A DNA stretch of 5,870 nt, from the NCBI GenBank assembly GCA_905233965.1, contig CAJOFG010000099.1, forward strand, positions 1 through 5,870, in the 5' to 3' direction. The notes beneath the pieces were generated by a model. It had not been told where the DNA came from and searched no databases. It worked only from the letters and a program-made list of their open reading frames with translations. The stretch is from an uncultured Selenomonadaceae bacterium. GTDB taxonomy: Bacteria; Bacillota; Negativicutes; Selenomonadales; Selenomonadaceae. Of this stretch, positions 1-5,045 are shown piece by piece. Position numbers and translations under genes: made by a program. Each line of letters begins with the position of its first letter. Within the stretch, counting starts at the first letter, position 1.

Positions 1-369
1 GAAGAAATTATAAAACGGTTTGAAGATAAAAATGCCGTCGTGATTTATATTTCGGATCACGGGCAGGAAGTTTACGAAGGCAGAAATTTCGGCGGGCACT
101 CTCTCGAACCTTTCGGCAGTGTCCACATGATTGAAATTCCGACGTTGGTCTGGGCATCAAAAAAATTCCGGGAAACTTATCCGGAAAAATTTTCTCTGAT
201 GAAGGCGGCGGAGGACAAACCTTATCGAAACGATTATTTGATTCACGCGATTTTGGATTTGGCGGACATTCACACGACTTCATACGACCCGACAAAAAGT
301 ATTTGGAACAAAAATTTTGATTCGACAAGACCGCGAATTTATAACGACAAACCCTACACAAAAAATTAG
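1..369 (+). CDS. Phosphoethanolamine transferase-like protein, C-terminal part (array copy 1)
   Basis: This is the last 122 codons of a gene whose start lies left of the window; the frame is open from base 1. The fragment carries the metal-binding SDHG motif of the alkaline-phosphatase/sulfatase fold (Asp at 55-57, His at 58-60) followed by a GGHS motif (His at 97-99), both typical of the EptA/CptA family of inner-membrane enzymes that move phosphoethanolamine from phosphatidylethanolamine onto lipid A or core sugars. The rest matches copies 2 and 3 almost residue for residue, including the tail DPTKSIWNKNF and RPRIYNDKPY. The nucleophile and membrane helices are not visible here. It ends with TAG at 367-369, which overlaps the Shine-Dalgarno site of the next gene. 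The family is inferred mainly from the complete third copy; the acceptor substrate cannot be told. Confidence 0.85.
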   Translation, partial: EEIIKRFEDKNAVVIYISDHGQEVYEGRNFGGHSLEPFGSVHMIEIPTLVWASKKFRETYPEKFSLMKAAEDKPYRNDYLIHAILDLADIHTTSYDPTKSIWNKNFDSTRPRIYNDKPYTKN

Positions 370-373
370 GAGG
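368..373 (+). promoter_or_regulatory. Ribosome binding site of copy 2, overlapping the copy 1 stop codon
   Basis: A perfect AGGAGG begins inside the TAG stop of copy 1 (367-369) and is 8 nt from the TTG start at 382. The overlap of stop and Shine-Dalgarno implies that a terminating ribosome can hand over directly to the next gene. This site decides the TTG start. Confidence 0.85.
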
Positions 374-381
374 AAAAAATT

Positions 382-1224
382 TTGCGTGCGCGCATCGAAA
401 ATTTTTTGCAAAGAGTCAGTGACGGGTGCGGGGAAACTCTCCGGAAAGACGGTTGGTTTTTCTCGCTGCTCGTCCTTTTGAATATTACCGTACTTTTGGA
501 AATGTTCGTGCAAACTCCGGAATTGACGCGGGCTTTTTTGGAGCCGGCATTTCGTTACGTCAGACTTTTTATTTTGGGCGCGGTGCAAATTTTTATTTTC
601 TGCGTCGCATTCCGATTTATTTTTTCGCGTGTGCCGAAGGTAAAATTTTTTCTCCAAATTTTGATTTTGATTTACTCCGCGATAATTTGCGTCACGGAAA
701 TTTTTTTGATTTTCAAATTCAAAACGGTGATGAGGAAAGATGTTCTTGCCGTCATTGCCGGCACGAATCCTTACTCGGTGAAAGAATTTTTCGCCGACTA
801 CGTTTTCAGACCGGAAATTGCCTTCGGAATTTTTGCCGGAATAATTTTCGTTACCGCCGTCGTCAAGTTGTCGAAAAAAATTTTCTCAGGCGCGAAATTC
901 CCGGAGCGGTTGAAAAATTTTAATTATTCCGGCTTTCCTGATTTTTCGTTGGGGCAACTGGTTTATCGACAATGCGCGAACCGCTCTGCTCTATCCGGAT
1001 ACCGACGTTTTGAAATCCGTTGCGCCGGTCAGAGTGGGCGCGCTGACTTTTCACTACCTCAACAATGTTCCGATCGGCAACGAGGAAAAAATTTTCGCGG
1101 AGATGGACAAGCTGAACGAAACGGAAAAAATTTCGGAAAACAATTCGACAATTCCTTACATCGTTTTCGTTATCGGAGAGTCCGCGACAAGAAATCACAT
1201 GAGCCTGTACGGTTACAAACTTGA
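382..1224 (+). CDS. N-terminal membrane fragment of array copy 2 (280-aa ORF, out of frame after about residue 178)
   Basis: This is the 5' open frame of the broken copy. The TTG start at 382 is chosen because AGGAGG lies 8 nt upstream and because the same arrangement precedes copy 3. Residues 1 to about 178 match copy 3: a short basic N-terminus, hydrophobic helices near residues 26-43, 55-82, 88-112 and 145-163, and the TNPYSVKEF segment, which resembles the conserved loop after helix 3 in EptA-type proteins. From about residue 179 to the TGA at 1222-1224 the translation is not homologous to anything in the array and is rich in Arg, Gln and Ser, as expected of an out-of-frame read. If made as written, the product would be four membrane helices with a nonsense tail and no catalytic domain. 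Confidence 0.6.
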   Translation: MRARIENFLQRVSDGCGETLRKDGWFFSLLVLLNITVLLEMFVQTPELTRAFLEPAFRYVRLFILGAVQIFIFCVAFRFIFSRVPKVKFFLQILILIYSAIICVTEIFLIFKFKTVMRKDVLAVIAGTNPYSVKEFFADYVFRPEIAFGIFAGIIFVTAVVKLSKKIFSGAKFPERLKNFNYSGFPDFSLGQLVYRQCANRSALSGYRRFEIRCAGQSGRADFSLPQQCSDRQRGKNFRGDGQAERNGKNFGKQFDNSLHRFRYRRVRDKKSHEPVRLQT

Positions 1225-2119
1225 AACGAATCCGCTTTTGCAAAAACGTCTTGCCGCCGGCGAACTTATCCGATTCGACGACGTTATCGCCTGCGGAAAT
1301 TTTACTTCGATTGTCATGTCGAAACTCGGAACTTTCGCGGAGAAAGATGACGAGCTTAACGATTGGATTTACAAAGCAAATCTTTTCGACCTCGTGAAAC
1401 GCGCCGGATATAAAACTTTTTGGCTGTCTAATCAAAGTCACAAAGGGTTGGACGGAAATTTTGACGCTTACTTTTCGGCAAGGTGCGACGAAGTACTTTT
1501 CACGGATATTTTTTTCGGCACGCGCGGACTTGACGGACTTTTGCTTGAGCCGATTGATAAATATTTGGCGCAACCGCAAAACGAAAAAAATTTTTACGTC
1601 ATTCATTTGACCGGGCAACATTCTCAATATATCGAACGTTACCCGCCGGAGTTTTCAAAATTCAAAGCGGAGGACGAAGACAGACCGGAAGAATCTTGGC
1701 GGCAAAAAGTTGCCGAGTATGACAACGCGACTTTGTACAACGATTTTATTCTGGACGAAATTATAAAACGGTTTGAAAATAAAAATGCCGTCGTGATTTA
1801 CATTTCGGATCACGGCGAAGAAATTTACGAGGGACGCGACTTTGCCGGTCATTCCTTCGAACCGGTCGGCAACCTCAACATGATTGAAATTCCGATGTTC
1901 GTTTGGACTTCAAAAATTTTCCGCGAAACTTATCCGGAGAAAGTCGAACAAATTAAGTCGGCTGTTGACAGACCGTATCGAACGGATTATCTTATTCACG
2001 CGATTTTGGACTTGGCTGACATTCACACGACTTCATACGACCCGACGAAAAGTATTTGGAACAAAAATTTTGAACCGCGTCCGCGAATTTACAACGATAA
2101 ACCTTACCAAAAAAATTAG
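1010..2119 (+). CDS. Periplasmic catalytic-domain fragment of array copy 2 (369 aa from TTG 1010)
   Basis: This is the 3' open frame of the broken copy. Homology to copy 3 really starts at about 914 (after TGA 911-913 in this frame), so the TTG at 1010 is only the first usable start, and it has no visible Shine-Dalgarno site. The domain has the sulfatase-fold motifs in order: IGES then MSLYGY, CGNFT with the putative Thr nucleophile, TGQH followed by ERYP (compare the GSHGP..RYP region of EptA), SDHGEE and GHS. It belongs in the periplasm but would lack any export signal if translated alone, so independent function is unlikely. It stops at TAG 2117-2119, which is shared with the ribosome binding site of copy 3. 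Confidence 0.65.
   Translation: MKSVAPVRVGALTFHYLNNVPIGNEEKIFAEMDKLNETEKISENNSTIPYIVFVIGESATRNHMSLYGYKLETNPLLQKRLAAGELIRFDDVIACGNFTSIVMSKLGTFAEKDDELNDWIYKANLFDLVKRAGYKTFWLSNQSHKGLDGNFDAYFSARCDEVLFTDIFFGTRGLDGLLLEPIDKYLAQPQNEKNFYVIHLTGQHSQYIERYPPEFSKFKAEDEDRPEESWRQKVAEYDNATLYNDFILDEIIKRFENKNAVVIYISDHGEEIYEGRDFAGHSFEPVGNLNMIEIPMFVWTSKIFRETYPEKVEQIKSAVDRPYRTDYLIHAILDLADIHTTSYDPTKSIWNKNFEPRPRIYNDKPYQKN
1752..1816 (+). repeat. 65-bp exact repeat with 3528-3592 (metal-site block of copies 2 and 3)
   Basis: Copies 2 and 3 are identical, including third codon positions, over 65 bases coding for the helix and strand leading to the SDHG metal site. The corresponding part of copy 1 (1-63) differs at four bases (3, 25, 48, 63). 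Flanking sequence is clearly more diverged, so this block is either under recent gene conversion or a remnant of recent duplication. Confidence 0.85.
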
Positions 2120-2123
2120 GAGG
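2118..2123 (+). promoter_or_regulatory. Ribosome binding site of copy 3, overlapping the copy 2 stop codon
   Basis: AGGAGG begins inside the TAG stop of copy 2 (2117-2119), 8 nt from TTG 2132. The arrangement is identical to the copy 1/copy 2 junction and supports both the TTG start and translational coupling along the array. Confidence 0.85.
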
Positions 2124-2131
2124 AAAAAATT

Positions 2132-3895
2132 TTGCTCGAACGATTGAAAAATTTTTTGGACTCTGTCAGCCGGGAATGCGGAAAAACTTTTCGCGAAGAT
2201 GCCGGTTTTTTCGCTCTGCTTAACATTTTAAATATTTCCGTATTCCTCGAAGTGATTGTGAAAAATCCGGAAACGAAAACCGAATTGATGTTTCTCGTCA
2301 TCGACCACGCAGAAATTTTTTTGCTCGGCACAGTGCAAATTTTTATTCTCTGCGTCGCGATACATTTTTTGTTTTCGCGTCTGCCTGAGGTAAAAAAATT
2401 CGTGCAGATCGTCACCGGAATTTATTTTTTCCTCGTCTGCGTCACGGACATTTTTTTGATTTTCAAATTTCAAACTGTCATGATGCACATCGTCATGGCG
2501 ACGATTTTGGGAACGAATCCTTTTTCGGTGAAAGAATTTTTGCGCGATTATATTTTGAAACCGTATGTATTTGCTCTCCTCGTCGCGGGAGTCGGATTTA
2601 TTTTTTTGACGGTGAAGGCGTTGAAAAAATTTTTGACGGGCTTTTTGATGACGCGGGTATTTGAAAAAATTTCTCAGCCGGTGCAAAGATTTTTAATCGT
2701 CGGCATTTTGATTGTGCTTACCGGTTTATGGTCGCATTGGATTTATCGCGCTTACGCTTTCGGCGATTGGAACGCGAACAAAAAAGTTGTGACTTCGACG
2801 GCAGCCGGCAGAGTTTCAATGACATTTTATTATTTCGTGCACAACTTCCCGATAGGTGACGAGAAAAAAATTTTTGCCGAAATGGATAAACAAAATGAGG
2901 CGGAAAAAATTTTGGAGGACAAATCCGAAATTCCATACATAATTTATGTTATCGGCGAATCGGCGGACAGAAACCATATGAGTCTGTACGGTTACAGGTT
3001 GGAAACGAATCCGCTTTTGCAAAAGCGTTTTGACGCCGGCGAACTTATCCGGTTCAACGACGTTATCGCTTGCGGAAACACAACGCCGGTTGCAATGTCG
3101 ATGATGGGGACTTTCGCAGAGAAGGAAGCTCCGATGAACGATTGGGTTTATAAAGCAAACCTTTTCGACATAATGAAACGCGCCGGATATTACACGATTT
3201 GGATTTCAAATCAAAGTCGTTACGGCGTGTTCGGAAATTTCGACACATATTTTTCGGAAAGGTGCGACGAAAAATTTTTCACCGACGTTGCATACGGAGA
3301 CAGGGTACTTGACGGCTTGCTTTTAAAAACGGTTGACGAATATTTGGAAAAGCCGCACGAAAAAAATTTTTATGTCATTCACTTGACCGGGCAGCATTGG
3401 ACTTACAGCGAACGTTATCCGTCTGAGTTTGCGAAATTCAAAGCAGAGGACGAGGACAAGCCGGAAGAAGTATGGCGGCAAAAAACTTCAGAATATGATA
3501 ACGCGACTTTGTACAACGATTTTGTTTTGGACGAAATTATAAAACGGTTTGAAAATAAAAATGCCGTCGTGATTTACATTTCGGATCACGGCAACGAAGT
3601 TTACGAAGGACGCGACTTTGCCGGACATTCTCCGGAGGCGATAGGCAACGTCTGCATGATTGAAGTTCCGATGTTCGTTTGGACTTCAAAAATTTTCCGG
3701 GAAAAATATCCGGAAAAAATTTCTCGATTCAAATCCGCCGTTGACAGACCGTATCGGCTCGACTCTCTCATTCATTCGATTTTGGATTTGGCTGACATTC
3801 ATACGACTTCATACGATCCGACGAAAAGTATTTGGAACGAAAAATTTGAGCCGCGCCCGCGAATTTATAACGGCAAGCTTTACCAAAAAAATTGA
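2132..3895 (+). CDS. Phosphoethanolamine transferase, EptA/CptA-like (array copy 3, intact)
   Basis: The 587-residue protein probably transfers phosphoethanolamine from phosphatidylethanolamine to a lipid A, core or other envelope acceptor at the periplasmic face of the inner membrane. Five hydrophobic helices (about residues 26-43, 61-83, 90-112, 144-163, 186-205) precede a sulfatase-fold domain (about 265-570), the EptA topology. Visible motifs are GES (Glu276), MSLYGY, CGNTT with Thr318 as likely nucleophile, TGQH (His422) before ERYP, SDHG (Asp485, His486) and GHS (His499). Cys314 and Cys378 could form a disulfide. Length is close to the usual 520-580. The TTG start has AGGAGG 8 nt upstream and no nearby in-frame ATG competes. 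It is the last gene of the tandem array and is followed by a terminator. A different phosphoalcohol donor or an arylsulfatase-like activity cannot be excluded, but the helix-plus-domain layout favours a transferase. Confidence 0.85.
   Translation: MLERLKNFLDSVSRECGKTFREDAGFFALLNILNISVFLEVIVKNPETKTELMFLVIDHAEIFLLGTVQIFILCVAIHFLFSRLPEVKKFVQIVTGIYFFLVCVTDIFLIFKFQTVMMHIVMATILGTNPFSVKEFLRDYILKPYVFALLVAGVGFIFLTVKALKKFLTGFLMTRVFEKISQPVQRFLIVGILIVLTGLWSHWIYRAYAFGDWNANKKVVTSTAAGRVSMTFYYFVHNFPIGDEKKIFAEMDKQNEAEKILEDKSEIPYIIYVIGESADRNHMSLYGYRLETNPLLQKRFDAGELIRFNDVIACGNTTPVAMSMMGTFAEKEAPMNDWVYKANLFDIMKRAGYYTIWISNQSRYGVFGNFDTYFSERCDEKFFTDVAYGDRVLDGLLLKTVDEYLEKPHEKNFYVIHLTGQHWTYSERYPSEFAKFKAEDEDKPEEVWRQKTSEYDNATLYNDFVLDEIIKRFENKNAVVIYISDHGNEVYEGRDFAGHSPEAIGNVCMIEVPMFVWTSKIFREKYPEKISRFKSAVDRPYRLDSLIHSILDLADIHTTSYDPTKSIWNEKFEPRPRIYNGKLYQKN
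3528..3592 (+). repeat. 65-bp exact repeat, partner of 1752-1816
   Basis: This is the second member of the exact repeat pair, in copy 3, in direct orientation and 1776 bp downstream. It encodes the segment ending at Asp485-His486-Gly487. Confidence 0.85.
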
Positions 3896-3906
3896 GCAAA
3901 AATTTT

Positions 3907-3940
3907 TCGCACGTCTCCGGTTCGACGTGTGATTTTTTTT
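3907..3940 (+). terminator. Rho-independent terminator of the transferase array
   Basis: Twelve bases after the copy 3 stop, CGCACGTC (3908-3915) pairs with GACGTGTG (3924-3931) with one G-T wobble, and T3907-A3932 extends it to 9 pairs around an 8-nt loop. Eight T residues (3933-3940) follow directly. It separates the array from the PaaK-like gene, which has its own promoter just downstream. Confidence 0.85.
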
Positions 3941-3964
3941 ATATACTTTTTCAAAAAAACCGGT

Positions 3965-3970
3965 TATAAT
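3965..3970 (+). promoter_or_regulatory. Probable sigma-A type -10 box for the PaaK-like gene
   Basis: A perfect TATAAT lies 25 bases after the terminator T-tract and 31 bases before ATG 4002, which would give a leader of about 25 nt. No good TTGACA is seen at the expected distance (3942-3947 reads TATACT), so the -35 element is weak or unconventional, and there is no TGn extension. The A/T-rich run upstream may help as an UP-like element. Confidence 0.55.
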
Positions 3971-3987
3971 GACTCAGAATTTTTTTT

Positions 3988-3994
3988 GGGGAAG
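3988..3994 (+). promoter_or_regulatory. Ribosome binding site of the PaaK-like gene
   Basis: GGGGAAG sits 7 nt before ATG 4002. An in-frame ATG at 3969 has no such site and lies inside the predicted promoter, so this site selects the shorter start. Confidence 0.7.
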
Positions 3995-4001
3995 TGTTTT
4001 T

Positions 4002-4988
4002 ATGTATGCTGACGAAAAAGCGGAAACCATGACACGCGAAGAAATTTCCGCTCTCCAACTCGAACGATTGAAACAAATTGTATCGTATGCGGCGGAAAAA
4101 AGTTCTTTCTACCGCAACGAATTTCAAAAAGCCGGATTTAAACCGGAAGATATTCAAACACTTTCCGACGTGAAAAAAATTCCTTTCCTGACTTTTGAAA
4201 TGTTTCACCGGGCGGATCCGTTCGACTTGCTGACGTTGCCCTTGTCCGGGATTATCCGCGTTCATCATATCGACGACTCGGAAGGTGAAGTCACAAAATT
4301 TTACACCCGCGAAGATGTCCGGAAAAATGTGGAAATGTCTTCCGGCGCACTCGTCGCCGCCGGTATTCATCGCGCGTCCGTCGTCGGACTTCAAGGCGAT
4401 TTGTCCGACAATAAATTTTTGGACGTTCTCTATTCGCTCGAATCAATCGGGGCAACGGTAATTCCGCTCGGCACGGATTATCGGCGGTGGCTGAAATGTT
4501 TGGAAATTTTCAGACCGGATACAATCGTCACGACTCCGCAACTCGTCATGCAGTTGATAATTCAACTTCAGGCTGTCGGAGAAAATATCGCGGACTGTGA
4601 AGTCAAAAAAATTGTCTGCATAAATTTGAACAACATACAAAATCCTTTGCAACAACACATCGAAATGAGAGCGGAGACGGAAGTTTTCAATCTGTTTTCG
4701 CCGCCGGAAATCGGAACACCGGGAATGATTTATCAATGCGAAACGAACGCCGCGCACCACGTCAGGGAAGATAATTTTTTGATTGAGCTGGTAAAATTTT
4801 CCGGCGACGAAATTATCGACGAGGACGACTGCATGGGCGAATTGGTTATAACAACTTTGTCGGCGCAGGCGATGCCGTTAATCCGTTACAGAACCGGACA
4901 GGCTGTCAGGCGAATCAGCGAACTTTGTCCTTGCGGAAGAACTTTCGTGAGAATCGCAACGCCTTACACGAAACCGGAAGAGGAATAA
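4002..4988 (+). CDS. PaaK-like (phenylacetate-CoA ligase family) protein, lid-less and with degenerate P-loop
   Basis: The 328-residue cytosolic protein resembles the N-terminal domain of phenylacetate-CoA ligase/F390 synthetase-type adenylate-forming enzymes. The start ERLKQIVSYA and SSFYRNEFQKAG (20-45), LSDVKKIPF (54-62), FRPDTIVTTP (170-179), GELVITTL (279-286), PLIRYRTG (292-299) and CPCGR (309-313) all follow family order. Two things are odd. The glycine/serine-rich ATP loop (SSGTTGK in PaaK) is replaced by an acidic IDDSEGE at 90-96, and YGxSE is FSPPE at 232-236. The chain also ends just after CGR, so the roughly 100-residue C-terminal domain with the catalytic lysine is absent, and no remnant follows the stop. 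It may bind a ligand or act as a regulator rather than a ligase. ATG 4002 is preferred over ATG 3969 because GGGGAAG lies 7 nt upstream and 3969 overlaps the TATAAT box. The substrate is unknown. Confidence 0.75.
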   Translation: MYADEKAETMTREEISALQLERLKQIVSYAAEKSSFYRNEFQKAGFKPEDIQTLSDVKKIPFLTFEMFHRADPFDLLTLPLSGIIRVHHIDDSEGEVTKFYTREDVRKNVEMSSGALVAAGIHRASVVGLQGDLSDNKFLDVLYSLESIGATVIPLGTDYRRWLKCLEIFRPDTIVTTPQLVMQLIIQLQAVGENIADCEVKKIVCINLNNIQNPLQQHIEMRAETEVFNLFSPPEIGTPGMIYQCETNAAHHVREDNFLIELVKFSGDEIIDEDDCMGELVITTLSAQAMPLIRYRTGQAVRRISELCPCGRTFVRIATPYTKPEEE

Positions 4989-5001
4989 AAAATTTTCGGT
5001 G

Positions 5002-5032
5002 TCGCAAAAAAATTTTTTTGCGATATTTTTTT
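5002..5032 (+). terminator. A/T-cored perfect palindrome with T-tract between the PaaK-like gene and aroC
   Basis: Bases 5002-5023 form a perfect 22-bp palindrome (TCGC, seven A, seven T, GCGA), followed after TA by seven T residues (5026-5032). As RNA it can form a hairpin with a 4-bp GC-containing base and an A-U upper stem, then a U-tract. It could be a weak terminator or attenuator ahead of aroC. The low GC content of the stem and the local A/T bias make this uncertain, and the T-tract touches the aroC ribosome binding site. Confidence 0.4.
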
Positions 5033-5036
5033 GGAG
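5033..5036 (+). promoter_or_regulatory. Ribosome binding site of aroC
   Basis: GGAG lies 9 nt before the TTG at 5046. Together with the conserved N-terminus this fixes the start. A GTG at 5036 is in another frame and is not used. Confidence 0.65.
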
Positions 5037-5045
5037 TGAGTAAAT

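Larger units (their letters stand above)
382..2119 (+). pseudogene. Phosphoethanolamine transferase-like gene with a frameshift (array copy 2)
   Basis: Taken as a whole this stretch aligns end to end with the intact copy 3 and would encode about 579 residues (587 in copy 3), but the frame changes once. Reading starts at TTG 382 in one frame and stays homologous up to about 915; from 914 onward the homologous sequence lies in the next frame (+1), through to TAG 2117-2119. The break sits in an A5-T4 run at 913-921, just before the fifth membrane helix. Everything expected for activity is otherwise present: GES metal site (Glu 1178-1180), CGNFT with the candidate nucleophile Thr at 1304-1306, TGQH, SDHGEE and GHS. 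The lack of other damage suggests a very recent mutation or a homopolymer sequencing/assembly error. No stop codon or classical slippery signal adjoins the shift, so programmed frameshifting is less likely. Confidence 0.75.
360..2135 (+). repeat. Identical 26-bp gene-junction repeats at 360-385 and 2110-2135 bounding copy 2
   Basis: The copy 1/copy 2 junction (360-385) and the copy 2/copy 3 junction (2110-2135) are identical over 26 bases, from the A-run of the terminal Lys-Asn codons through the TAG, AGGAGG and spacer to the TTG start plus one base. The repeat spacing is 1750 bp, one gene unit. This is what tandem duplication with the junction at the gene boundary would leave. Confidence 0.8.

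Noticed and set aside
905..925. Programmed ribosomal frameshift joining the two halves of copy 2
   Set aside because: A +1 shift would be needed, but there is no in-frame stop or rare-codon hungry site at the junction and copy 3 does without it; mutation or sequencing error is simpler.
920..1627. 235-codon open frame on the minus strand
   Set aside because: It is antisense to the catalytic domain of copy 2, with no recognisable motif and no ribosome binding site noted. The sense frame is strongly conserved with copies 1 and 3.
1..3895. CRISPR array or mobile element as explanation for the repeats
   Set aside because: The repeats are gene-length coding units without spacers, inverted termini or transposase genes.
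1..3895. Lipoteichoic acid synthase or arylsulfatase as family for the array
   Set aside because: The CGN[TF]T nucleophile context, TGQH..ERYP region and five-helix N-terminus fit EptA/CptA better; no CxPxR-type sulfatase signature is present.
3969..4001. Extended N-terminus (11 residues) of the PaaK-like gene from ATG 3969
   Set aside because: The ATG overlaps the TATAAT box and lacks a Shine-Dalgarno site, while ATG 4002 has one at a good distance.
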